This document shows positions 35,701 through 42,542 of a stretch of 64,000 nucleotides of DNA, in pieces. A program made the translations under genes and the position numbers. The notes beneath the pieces were generated by a model. The model was given only the letters and a program-made list of their open reading frames with translations. It made no database searches and was not told where the DNA came from. Numbering within the stretch: position 1 is the stretch's first letter; each line of letters begins with the position of its first letter. The stretch comes from Filomicrobium sp. (GTDB lineage Bacteria; Pseudomonadota; Alphaproteobacteria; Rhizobiales; Hyphomicrobiaceae), in assembly GCA_017792465.1 (NCBI GenBank), contig CP051234.1, forward strand, positions 1,676,606-1,740,605, read 5' to 3'.

Positions 35701-36277
35701 CATCGAAAGTGTATTGGAATTCTAAACCAAGCCCAACATCACTTCCCCAGCCAGTATGGATCGAAGCCCCTGCAGGGCCATCGATAAGCGCATCAATTGC
35801 ATCTCCGTAAGCCATTTGCCAAAGAAAGTTTCGTCCTTTGGAAAAGGGAATGTGTTGGGCTGGAATAGTAAAGCCGGAAGCCTTAATAGCACCGCCTTCC
35901 ACTTGAACAGCAAAGCCTCGAAATTCTGTATTATCGCCGCGAGCTAAATGATACTCGGCTTCAACGGCAACATCGACCCCAGCGATTGTGGCAAACGAAG
36001 GCGGGCCAAAACTCGGACCAACTGCACCACTAAAAAGCGGATTAGCCAGCCCTCTGTTATCTATGGAAAAACCGACTGCCCCCTCAAAGTCAACGCCGAA
36101 CATCGCCCAGCCTGGAGTAGATGCCTCTAAAGTACCTACCACATTGATCGAGTATCCATCAGGCAGGCTTAGCGCCAACTGATGTATCGTATCGGTTGTT
36201 TTTAATTCAGGCGAATTCAGTTCGGCCCTGATGTTTGATAGCACGGAGTAAATCTCCGCCCGTTCAGAATCTGTCAT
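29798..36277 (-). CDS. Giant RTX-family protein (type I secreted, HlyA-like)
   Basis: 2159 residues, secreted from the cytoplasm by the HlyB/HlyD pair encoded upstream. Glycine-rich calcium-binding nonapeptides (GGAGNDVIN, GGLGNDQID, GGAGDDLLIGG) cluster at about 1980-2035, with a shorter block (GGAGDDTLDGG) near 730. A long Gly/Ala/Ile-rich hydrophobic region at about 846-1050 resembles a pore-forming or glycine-zipper domain. The N-terminal half contains a duplicated unit beginning INQSFIDGTPHLVRISALP at about 277 and 529. The C-terminal 120 residues lack RTX repeats and carry the presumed secretion signal. The HlyC gene in the locus implies lysine acylation. Target cells are unknown. Confidence 0.85.
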   Translation of the reverse strand: MTDSERAEIYSVLSNIRAELNSPELKTTDTIHQLALSLPDGYSINVVGTLEASTPGWAMFGVDFEGAVGFSIDNRGLANPLFSGAVGPSFGPPSFATIAGVDVAVEAEYHLARGDNTEFRGFAVQVEGGAIKASGFTIPAQHIPFSKGRNFLWQMAYGDAIDALIDGPAGASIHTGWGSDVGLGLEFQYTFDGTDLQWINGQWQLIRQRAQDAIANQPPYYNSFEEFFLDARKRARTAVWGDRVLNDSDEFDADSVQSLGGDGSFAFDVVDANTGLVSTINQSFIDGTPHLVRISALPSSDSFLQLDFSFSDLDNAFIPGGWSFQGNNFSQQFGDLPDGLVVVAGGPIDFSTDYPNATIPAYDPFQSLGNLGIIAEGAAPTSLNDFTWYSLQDQSGSIVASVGERPADPIAGTPAAQFIRQQDTTQGEGGFRDALIMGGAEAFGAAGNHFSSGNVRYAIPNTSGSGDWTFANFEVTEDGVIVSRGVDFADGRSVNIPTNVANGELLFDTARSLDDTGSFAIDVADVTTGLISTINQSFIDGTPHLVRISALPDTSAFLQSDFSFDDAIQAFTQSATTFNLGDASIDLGPLPAGVSIGVVSPELSPLVFDVYRAAFGTTIDQGTTPLDVKAFNFYDSDSNVIRQVSYAEATADSTTGSPAIDSFVATADFSSGEGVNWDVKATVFDLSGEIVGNGIVMSDGFKAIQTPSADDIISGEDGTDTIDGGAGDDTLDGGTGSGSVDEPMGLGGPTFTFSRPDGETGSGTGFEDLDYSPLFQLPYISAQQIGQIFGSSLSTLVETDNVFAQVSVRTAMETVLGISGATLDAALGVTNEHGQVNNLSLIDASGNFNNNFLPNLGQNIVGRGAQIGIGLASNFLANELADAIGIDGDDFGGQLFTAAASTTINYGLTKVAGGILGSANNTILNGIGEIVAAPSKTLITGLPPNVGSLAGSLGVTVGSLIGSHLASKVVEVKNIGGAIGSSIGSAIGSTIGVIAAASFATANTVATLASTIATSIASVALPGIGAFIGTILGTVVGNWIGNNWQDEGWHHGTLLIRFDENSFATSYDNGHDADFIQPNRQRMSRARAVLNNFIAISQSVGGEVVTSNQVTVEFRLQYNGSDRISYTRIRAAGYEEVVRNSQNSEQLVNVAVMYAVKRLDLEGGDRFVNHQLESHGAATIEQLSLQVSWAANWSQIARVLYSSNNQAADGSDLNADGLSRLLLTFNTRNFNEAMGTDAQAVWRTAREFGRTLNDDTSAVSTKNKDILGVNVVRALLASEVVYMEQLQAQLIAATVFQKTLDLVLSETGGVLAQIALPNLNVGGLMRQTDANGTYIENKAEYNDRIKSFGTRLAREALQANADVMLDGSPSVKAAILQAATNDNEGLVRLVSVAKYFESLIGAILAPAEDAATDDDPDNDTDSAILGGTFTYDLPDFSSVDVNAFAAIQGEQSLTAAIGKEAIRLVKETVAGGLRKTNGDLVSAGAKLESIDGDEIVRQAIVDFSGDTVEAFSDALRAMASFSPTFTSLRSLLVGYGVTFDGFELPDFAAMTILEDDTLDPEADDYAELQEAFAQQQITEFVEQSVLDTLSGAEFEVVNALTSAIRNSTAVTLADFVDQITVAQTFDGIVGQLAKIGIDASSIAMPDFNSVAIDIDAPLEDATAEEKNAYAEAIKLAAIDLISAVETGATGQADAVAAFNNDRELFVEIALATQLRVSGVLYWLTHKERIEIDPTAENIQRNFVKDGEALSLGDIDFSAVDLTALLAATDEGTRDIELSAVADALAFQALRTAQISNGDPYELSVLYSPTITNYSELSTALVSASRLSGLSDNPTQRSIAEALIVLNPDSKFSGEWVHNVIVGAVHGIRLINPSEFDLGVANRLTTLENAGSLADLSVEVRNNGLAIVRAENAVISESDSVNPIILPDITDEAHLAAAPSDATNPVTGTGSNDLWIAGDGGEAFTDAATLADGEVSHDVLLGGAGNDVINAGLGNDYALGGLGNDQIDGGDGDDVLEGGAGDDLLIGGAGNDTFLFKQGFGNDTIQNQGASVDTTDIIAFGSGFTSEQIWFERLDNDLTVTDLGSDNTINIEGWYADPAAQVDVFQLADGSTLAAGDIEQLISAMAAFNPADFGASAGSAQQPLPDDVRLAMNSTWQSTS

Positions 36278-36334
36278 CGCACCGCCCTCTATTGCCCCAG
36301 TTCATTCCACACACAATGTTTGAAGTTCGCAGCT

Positions 36335-36676
36335 CTAAAAACGTTCAGTGACGATCTCAAAGATAAAACCGCCTAGAAATACTATCGCAAACCCTGCCAG
36401 CAAAATAAGGTAACAGGTGAGGCAGTATTTGATGTGTTTGCTTCGCAAGCCAGGATGCGAAATACTTTGTTTTGCAATAGGCCAGCGAAAGTTAATTTCA
36501 TCATCGCCCGGCCTTCTTTGAGAGAGAATTGATTCAGCTTGCATCTTGAACCGCCGACGTAATTTTAACGCGCATGCTAGATAGAGAGCAAATGGAATTA
36601 CGACTATTGGAAGCATAACCAAATCAAGAAGTGGATCCCTTTGATTGGCTGCAAGTAAGATAGCTCTGACAACCAT
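36335..36676 (-). CDS. Small two-helix membrane protein in the RTX locus
   Basis: 113 residues with two clear membrane segments (LVMLPIVVIPFALYLACAL and YLILLAGFAIVFLGGFIFEIV) joined by a basic cytosolic loop. It starts upstream of the RTX gene by 58 bases on the same strand and is probably co-transcribed with it. No family recognised. It could be an immunity protein protecting the producer's membrane, but that is inference from position and topology only. Confidence 0.55.
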   Translation of the reverse strand: MVVRAILLAANQRDPLLDLVMLPIVVIPFALYLACALKLRRRFKMQAESILSQRRPGDDEINFRWPIAKQSISHPGLRSKHIKYCLTCYLILLAGFAIVFLGGFIFEIVTERF

Positions 36677-36833
36677 TAGATAAACTCCATGAGCAAGTTA
36701 TCGCTATTCGATCTAATCGTTAACTCGCGTTTCTTAGAGAATTTCTCAGGCAATGGTTTCTTGCACGTCTTTTGCTGCTTGAATGCAGCTTTCTCAACAG
36801 ATCACAAATTTACGCCCCGCCTCCTGCCGTTCG

Positions 36834-36977
36834 CTAATTAAACACTCCGGCATTTTCATTCGCAGCGGAGCCGATCATGCCACCAATGGGGCTGAGAACG
36901 CTTCCTGCAACGAAGGCGTAGGCTCGGGATTTGGCGAGGAGTTCGTAGGTCTTTTCTGCAAGAAACCTGAACTTCAT
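36834..36977 (-). CDS. 47-residue ORF translationally coupled to hlyC
   Basis: The ATG overlaps the hlyC stop (ATGA at 36977), a classic coupling signal. The peptide begins MKFRFLAEKTYELLAKSR and continues with a hydrophobic Gly/Ala stretch (AYAFVAGSVLSPIGGMIGS), ending GVFN. It looks like a small amphipathic or membrane-inserting peptide with a glycine-zipper pattern similar to the RTX hydrophobic domain. Too short for standard ORF calling. Function unknown. Confidence 0.5.
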   Translation of the reverse strand: MKFRFLAEKTYELLAKSRAYAFVAGSVLSPIGGMIGSAANENAGVFN

Positions 36978-37477
36978 CACGCCACCTTCACTTCGCGCTT
37001 GCCGTCGACGACCTCCAGGTAGCGCAGCTCGCGATCAGGGAAGACTTTTGACTTGAGGTCTTGGACCATCTCTTCGGCACCGCCGAATGGCGCGATGACT
37101 TCAACCACCCACGCCTGGTCGCCGGACTTCCAATCCTGCGGGCGCAGCTTGGTCGTGCCGTCCTTCAGCATCTGCTCGACTTCGGGGCTGACGGTGGCCC
37201 ACAAGACGACGCCGAGCGGGCGGTCTTGCGCGTAAAAGAGGCGGAACTGCTGTAGCAGCGCCGGCGTCATCACGAACCATTCGAGGTCTTCGATGAAAAA
37301 GCGCTTGTGCAGCGGCGACTGGCTCATCAGCCACGTCACTTCGCCCAGCACCGACGACAGCGTCTTGGCGTGTCCTTCCGGAAGCGGATGTCCGAACGGA
37401 TTGTTTTCTTTCGTGGCGCCGTCTTTTGCGCCATCCGGCCCCGGTGCTCCAGCACCCGTTGAACCAGCGTTACTCAT
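36977..37477 (-). CDS. hlyC: RTX toxin-activating lysine acyltransferase (HlyC-like)
   Basis: 166 residues from ATG 37477, preceded by GGAGGG; a longer GTG-started frame overlaps that ribosome-binding site and is rejected. The acyltransferase core is recognisable: LGEVTWLMSQSPLHKRFFIEDL with catalytic His57, VLWATVSPEVEQML, and DWKSGDQAWVVEVIAPFGG with Asp120. HlyC enzymes transfer fatty acyl groups from acyl-carrier protein to lysines of the protoxin before secretion. The N-terminal 30 residues are Gly/Pro/Asp-rich and atypical. It lies between the two lipoprotein genes and the RTX gene, all on one strand. Confidence 0.88.
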   Translation of the reverse strand: MSNAGSTGAGAPGPDGAKDGATKENNPFGHPLPEGHAKTLSSVLGEVTWLMSQSPLHKRFFIEDLEWFVMTPALLQQFRLFYAQDRPLGVVLWATVSPEVEQMLKDGTTKLRPQDWKSGDQAWVVEVIAPFGGAEEMVQDLKSKVFPDRELRYLEVVDGKREVKVA

Positions 37478-37923
37478 GCTTACGACCCTCCTCACGAGAC
37501 TGTTTTAAAGTGCGAATTATTTGCTCCACAGATTTAGAATACCGTGGGACGGCGCACTCTCTCGCGATCAGTCTCGCGACGCAACTCGATCAAACACTTC
37601 GGAATTTGGCTCCCCCAAACCCATGCAACTTCCGGTAGACCAGCAGCCTTATGTTGGCAAGAAGAATAAACGTATGCAGATCATGTCTATTGTATAGAGT
37701 TACGCGCGACGTAGAATATCATTTTAGCCTGCAGAAATTGACGTCCGTTCAGTTACTTCTGCTCAGGCAGTACGCAGTCGCAGAAGCGCCACAGCACCAC
37801 GTCGGAAAACTGTCAAACGAGCAGAAATGGCGTGGAAGACCTCCCCCCACTACCGTTCCCGCAGGACTCGTCACAATGCTGCGGAGATGGCGGTCTCGAA
37901 CACTGCCAAACTAGTTCAAGCGC
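37478..37923. other. Non-coding gap upstream of hlyC
   Basis: About 445 bases without a supported gene. It probably holds the hlyC promoter. No convincing box pair or terminator was read. Confidence 0.45.
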
Positions 37924-38409
37924 CTACCTGAGCCCGCACCGTGCAGCTTCGGATCTGATCATCCGCATTGTTCCCACGTGCCAGCGCGCGACGACGACCT
38001 TGCCTTTGACCTGAGCGAATTCGCATAACAGGAACGGTTTGCCTCGATGCGAAGGTGGGTTGGTCTCCCTGACGCCGTTACGAACCTTGACGACTGCAGC
38101 TGTGTAGCTCTTGAGCTTGTATCCCGAGGGAGGCAGGAACGCAGCGTGGCATGTAAATCCGGGATTGAACCGCAAAGGACCAGTCTGTTCGTACCGATCA
38201 ATGCTTCCGGTGAGGTATTTCTTCTCGTAGCTCTTCAATCTATTTGTGCACTCGGCAAGCAACTCGTCACTGACGTGCGCGGGTGCCTCGTGTGACTTTC
38301 CCAATTCCCATGGAAGGTTCTGCACTTCATACTGATAGGGGCCTAAGCCGCAACCAACCAAACCGGCTAGCAATCCAGCACCCACCGCAACCTTCAAAAA
38401 TATCCGCAT
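37924..38409 (-). CDS. Lipoprotein A of a tandem pair in the RTX locus
   Basis: 161 residues with a lipoprotein signal (MRIFLKVAVGAGLLAGLVGC, lipobox LVGC). The mature part matches the neighbouring lipoprotein at 38505 closely: EAPAHVSDELLAECTNRLKSYEKK, PGFTCHAAFLPPSGYKLKSY, and KPFLLCEFAQVKGKVVVARWHVG. Three conserved cysteines remain after the lipid-attached one. The pair arose by tandem duplication. Possible roles are outer-membrane docking of the type I exporter, surface retention of the RTX protein, or self-protection. None is shown by the sequence. Confidence 0.7.
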   Translation of the reverse strand: MRIFLKVAVGAGLLAGLVGCGLGPYQYEVQNLPWELGKSHEAPAHVSDELLAECTNRLKSYEKKYLTGSIDRYEQTGPLRFNPGFTCHAAFLPPSGYKLKSYTAAVVKVRNGVRETNPPSHRGKPFLLCEFAQVKGKVVVARWHVGTMRMIRSEAARCGLR

Positions 38410-38504
38410 GAATTCCCCCTAGAAAAACAACGTCAAAAATTCTTTGGACCTATTCCGCAAGCGCCCGGACAATTGCACCTCACGAATTCGCATTGCGCGA
38501 GCGC

Positions 38505-38987
38505 TCAGCGACTGGAAAGGCCACATCTTTTGGCGAATTGAGCATGCATGATCATGGGGCCCACATGCCAGCGGCCAAAGACAACCTTGCCTTTGACCTG
38601 CGCGAATTCGCACAATAAAAATGGCCTTCCCGTAAGAGTTGGAGTGGTCTTTCTGACGCCGTCGAGGATCTCAACTACTGGCGCGGTGAAGCTTTTGAGC
38701 TTGTACCCCGAAGGGGGGAGATATCCAGCGTGGCAGGTAAATCCAGGACTAAACTGCAACGGTCCAATTTGCTCGTAACGAACCGACCCAAACAGCCCCT
38801 TCTTTTCATAGGTTTTTAGCCGGCTGGTGCATTCAGCCAAGAGCTCCGCGCTGACGTGTTTGGGAGCCTCGTGAACCTTCCCCTCCCGAGGTAGGTTCTG
38901 ATATTCGTGGAGGTACAAATTTGACACGCAAGCGGTTAGCCCGCTGAGCGCAATTGCGACTGCTACGACCCTCAAAAACAACTGCAC
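38505..38987 (-). CDS. Lipoprotein B of a tandem pair in the RTX locus
   Basis: About 160 residues from GTG 38987, chosen because GGGGGAAG lies just upstream and the frame then opens with a lipoprotein signal (RVVAVAIALSGLTAC). A longer frame to 39239 runs back into hlyD and is rejected. Strongly similar to lipoprotein A throughout (EAPKHVSAELLAECTSRLKTYEKK, PGFTCHAGYLPPSGYKLKSF, RPFLLCEFAQVKGKVVFGRWHVG). It follows hlyD by 46 bases, so it belongs to the exporter transcript. Confidence 0.7.
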   Translation of the reverse strand: MQLFLRVVAVAIALSGLTACVSNLYLHEYQNLPREGKVHEAPKHVSAELLAECTSRLKTYEKKGLFGSVRYEQIGPLQFSPGFTCHAGYLPPSGYKLKSFTAPVVEILDGVRKTTPTLTGRPFLLCEFAQVKGKVVFGRWHVGPMIMHAQFAKRCGLSSR

Positions 38988-39033
38988 CAACTTCCCCCCA
39001 CTAAGAAAAATACAGATCCCGTTTCCTTGCCTG

Positions 39034-40380
39034 TCACCGCTCACGTAGCGATTCATCGCGGTACCGCAAAAGCGGCGACAGGAAGTAGCTGATGACCGAG
39101 CGCCGGCCGGTTTTGATCTCCGCCTGCACTGACATCCCCGGCGCCAGCGGCACCCAGCGCGAGCCCACCAGGATCTTGTCTTCCAGCACCTCGACAATGG
39201 CCTTGTAGACGAGCCCGCGTTTCTCATCCGGCATGGCATCGCGCCAGATCTGCTTGACGCGTCCAGGGATCAGCCCGTAGCGCGTGAACGGGAAGGTCTC
39301 TAGTTTTATCTCGACCTCCTGGCCCTCCTCGATAAAGCCGATGTCCTTGTTGAGAACGGTGACTTCCGCTTCGAGCGGGCTGCCGAGCGGCACGATGCGT
39401 AACAGCACGTCTTTGGTCGTCACGACGCCGCCGAGGGTGAAGACGGAAAGCCCGAAGACCGTGCCATCGATCGGTGCGCGCAAGGTGCGCTGGGCGTCGC
39501 GGCGGGCTTCCTTGCGCACCTGCTGTTCCAACGTCGCGGTCTTGCTCAAGGCTTCGGCGCGGCGCTGCAATTGCGTCGCACGAAATGATGCTTGCGCCTC
39601 GGCTCGTTGGCGTTCCAGAGCCTTTAGCTTGGCTTTGCTTTGCGCTTGCGCGGATTTGTTGCTGGCGAGGGCTGAGCGCGTTTCGATGATCTGCTGGACG
39701 GCTTCCAGATAGCGCGGCTCGGCGACAAGCTCCTTGCCGTAGAGATTTTCAAGCGCCTCCTGACGCGTTTCGATGATCGGCAACACGTCGTTCAACTTGC
39801 GTTCTTCGAGCAGGGCCGTTTGATATTCGCCGCGCTGCTGTTCCATCTGCGCATTGAGGGTCTCGATCTCGGCAAGATGCTTTTGGAATTCCCCGAGCAT
39901 CTGCAGCCGCGTCACTTCTGTGACGGTCGGGTCGGCACCTTCCGGCGGCTTGAATGCGGTCGCTGGATCATCGGAAAGGATGGCGGTGGCGCTGGCCGCA
40001 TCGAGGCGCGCTTTCATGAGGTCGGAGCGCAACGCTTCGACATTGGCGGATGTCTCGGTCGGATCAAGTTCGACGAGCACATCGCCTTTGTGCACCTGCT
40101 GGCCATCCTGGACCGGCAGAGCGCGGATGACGCTGTTTTCCAGTGGCTGGATGACCTTCACGCGCTCATGGGTTACGAGCACTCCTTCGGCGACGGCAAC
40201 GGTATCGATCTTGCCGAGGACCGCCCAGGCCAGCGCTGAAGCGAAGAACGTCGCGATGAGCAACGCCGTCATTCTCGCTGCCGGACGCGGGGGCGTATCA
40301 AGCACTTCGAGAGCCGCCGGCAGGAACTCCAACTCGTCCCGGTTGCGGCCTTTGATCTTGGTGGGTTTGAGTTCGCTCAT
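39034..40380 (-). CDS. hlyD: Type I secretion membrane-fusion protein (HlyD-like)
   Basis: 448-residue periplasmic adaptor of a type I secretion system. A short cytosolic N-terminus, one membrane anchor (residues about 37-60, MTALLIATFFASALAWAVLG) and a biotinyl/lipoyl-like half (VQDGQQVHKGDVLVELDPTET) come first. A long coiled coil follows (about 115-300, rich in Glu, Gln, Arg), and the family C-terminal signature DTVAVAEGVL/APIDGTVFGLSVFTLGGVV is present. It bridges HlyB to an outer-membrane TolC-type channel, which is not encoded here. It starts 14 bases after hlyB. Confidence 0.93.
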   Translation of the reverse strand: MSELKPTKIKGRNRDELEFLPAALEVLDTPPRPAARMTALLIATFFASALAWAVLGKIDTVAVAEGVLVTHERVKVIQPLENSVIRALPVQDGQQVHKGDVLVELDPTETSANVEALRSDLMKARLDAASATAILSDDPATAFKPPEGADPTVTEVTRLQMLGEFQKHLAEIETLNAQMEQQRGEYQTALLEERKLNDVLPIIETRQEALENLYGKELVAEPRYLEAVQQIIETRSALASNKSAQAQSKAKLKALERQRAEAQASFRATQLQRRAEALSKTATLEQQVRKEARRDAQRTLRAPIDGTVFGLSVFTLGGVVTTKDVLLRIVPLGSPLEAEVTVLNKDIGFIEEGQEVEIKLETFPFTRYGLIPGRVKQIWRDAMPDEKRGLVYKAIVEVLEDKILVGSRWVPLAPGMSVQAEIKTGRRSVISYFLSPLLRYRDESLRER

Positions 40381-40394
40381 AAGGACACCACGCT

Positions 40395-42542
40395 TCAGCC
40401 TGCCGATTGCTTGACGAGTTCGGCGTAGATCCCGCCCTTTTGTATCAGCGCATCATGCGGTCCATCTTCGACGACCTGCCCCTGATCCATCACCAGAATG
40501 CGGTCAGCGCGGCGCACGGTGGAGAGGCGGTGTGCAACGAGGAACACCGTGCGGCCTTTGCAGATGTCGCGCATGTTGCTTTGGATGATCGCTTCGCTTT
40601 CGTAATCGAGCGCCGAAGTAGCTTCATCGAAGACGAGAATGCGCGGATTGGTGGCCAAGGCGCGCGCAATGGCAATGCGCTGCCGCTGGCCGCCGGATAG
40701 GTTGCTGCCTCGCTCTTCAAGGCGCGTATCGTAGCCTTGAGGAAGCTGCAGGATGAAATCATGGGCAGCCGCCAATTTTGCCGCCTGGATGACAGCCTCC
40801 ATCGGCATACCTGGACTTGCCAAAGCGATGTTGTCACGCACCGATCGGTTGAAGAGGATGTTCTCCTGCAGGACGACGCCGATCTGGCGGCGCAGCCAAC
40901 CGGGGTCCAGCAGCATGATGTCGATACCATCGATCAGAATGCGGCCGCGCTCCGGCACATGCATCCGCTGAAGGAGCTTCGTCAGTGTGGATTTTCCAGA
41001 GCCCGAGCGGCCCACAAGGCCGATGACCTGTCCCGGCTTGATTTCGAGGTTCAAGTCGCGAAGCACTTCCGGCATGCCGGGCCTATAACGGAACGTGACG
41101 TGTTCGCATTGAACGAGACCGCGGATCGGCGGCAGATTTGGATGGGTCGCTGAGACGCTCGATTCCGTCTTTGTGTTGAGGATGTCGGCCAGCCGGTCGA
41201 CGGAAATCCGGAACTGCTGGAAGTCTTGCCAAAGTTGCGCCAGTCGCAGGATTGGTCCGCTGACTTGCCCGGCCAGCATGTTGAAAGCGACAAGTTCGCC
41301 AACGGTCAGATCGCCTTTGATCACGGCATGCGCGCCGAACCACAGAATCGCACCGGTCGTTATCTTGTTGACTAGCGTCACCGACTGCGAACCGATTGTG
41401 CCGAGCGTAATGGTCTTGAAGGCCGAACGAACATAGGCGGCGAGGTTCTCTTCCCACCGCTGGTGCATCTGCGGTTCGACCGCCATGGCTTTCAGCGTTT
41501 CAACGCCAGAGACAGCTTCGACCAGGAAGGCTTGGTTGACCGCGCCACGCTCGAATTGTTCTTCGATGCGCTTCTTCAAGAGCGGCGTCACGAACAGCGA
41601 GATAACGATGTAAAAAGGGAGAGACGCCAGGACGACGTAGGTCAGGGTCGCGCTGTAGTAGTACATCACCGCGAAGAAGACGATGGTGAAGCCGAGATCG
41701 ATGACAAGCGTTAGCGCCGAGCTCGTCAGGAAGTTTCGGATGTTTTCGAGTTCGCGGACACGTGCCACGGTCTGTCCGGTCTGACGGCTCTCGAAGTATG
41801 CCATCGGTAGTGCCAGTAGATGCCGGAACAGCTTGGCGCCAAGCTGCGCATCAACACGGCTCGTCGTGTGCGAAAATATGTAAGTGCGTAGACCACCCAG
41901 AACGACTTCGAAAACAGCGATGGCCGCAAGCCCGATGATCAACACATCAAGGGTTGTCAGACCGCGATGGACCAGGACCTTGTCGATGATGACCTGAGAG
42001 AAAAGCGGCGTGACGAGCGCGAAGACCTGAAGGAAGAACGAGGCGACAAGGACCTCTGCAAAGAGCGTTTTGTAGCGCGCAACGACCGGCAGGAACCATG
42101 CTAGGCCAAAGCGCAGTGAACCACCGACGGCCGCCGCACGTCGCGCGAGGAAAACGACCTCTTCCGTCCAATGTTCTTCAAGCGTTTGGAATGGCCATTC
42201 CTGCGCGGGGCGTCCAGCCTCTTTCACCAGGACTGATTTCTCGCCAACTTTGGCGATGATGAAGAAGCTACCATCGCGGGCAACGGCGATCGCAGGAGTC
42301 GGCAGCTTTTTGAGACGTGAGAGGCGCGAGAATCCGGCCTTGGCTTTCAGACCCTTGGCCCGTGCCGCGCGGACGATCGATAGCTTGTCGAGCTTGCCGC
42401 CGCCCGGCGCAAAGGAATGCAACAGAGCCTGAGCGTCAGCGGGGATTTCGTAAAAGCCGAGGATGGTGACAAGGGCAATGAGTCCGGTATCGACACTCGG
42501 TGTCGACGCCGGAGCCTTCGGCTCGTTCGCTTTTTCCAGCAT
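40395..42542 (-). CDS. hlyB: Type I secretion ABC transporter (HlyB-like)
   Basis: About 715 residues from ATG 42542; ATG 42584 adds 14 residues and neither start has a strong ribosome-binding site. The N-terminal C39-like domain (VDTGLIALVTILGFYEIPADAQALLH) lacks the catalytic Cys, as in HlyB-type exporters that bind rather than cut RTX substrates. Six membrane helices follow, then the nucleotide-binding domain with Walker A GLVGRSGSGKSTLTK, signature NLSGGQRQRIAIARAL and Walker B ILVFDEATSALD. It energises export of the RTX protein encoded downstream. Confidence 0.93.
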   Translation of the reverse strand: MLEKANEPKAPASTPSVDTGLIALVTILGFYEIPADAQALLHSFAPGGGKLDKLSIVRAARAKGLKAKAGFSRLSRLKKLPTPAIAVARDGSFFIIAKVGEKSVLVKEAGRPAQEWPFQTLEEHWTEEVVFLARRAAAVGGSLRFGLAWFLPVVARYKTLFAEVLVASFFLQVFALVTPLFSQVIIDKVLVHRGLTTLDVLIIGLAAIAVFEVVLGGLRTYIFSHTTSRVDAQLGAKLFRHLLALPMAYFESRQTGQTVARVRELENIRNFLTSSALTLVIDLGFTIVFFAVMYYYSATLTYVVLASLPFYIVISLFVTPLLKKRIEEQFERGAVNQAFLVEAVSGVETLKAMAVEPQMHQRWEENLAAYVRSAFKTITLGTIGSQSVTLVNKITTGAILWFGAHAVIKGDLTVGELVAFNMLAGQVSGPILRLAQLWQDFQQFRISVDRLADILNTKTESSVSATHPNLPPIRGLVQCEHVTFRYRPGMPEVLRDLNLEIKPGQVIGLVGRSGSGKSTLTKLLQRMHVPERGRILIDGIDIMLLDPGWLRRQIGVVLQENILFNRSVRDNIALASPGMPMEAVIQAAKLAAAHDFILQLPQGYDTRLEERGSNLSGGQRQRIAIARALATNPRILVFDEATSALDYESEAIIQSNMRDICKGRTVFLVAHRLSTVRRADRILVMDQGQVVEDGPHDALIQKGGIYAELVKQSAG

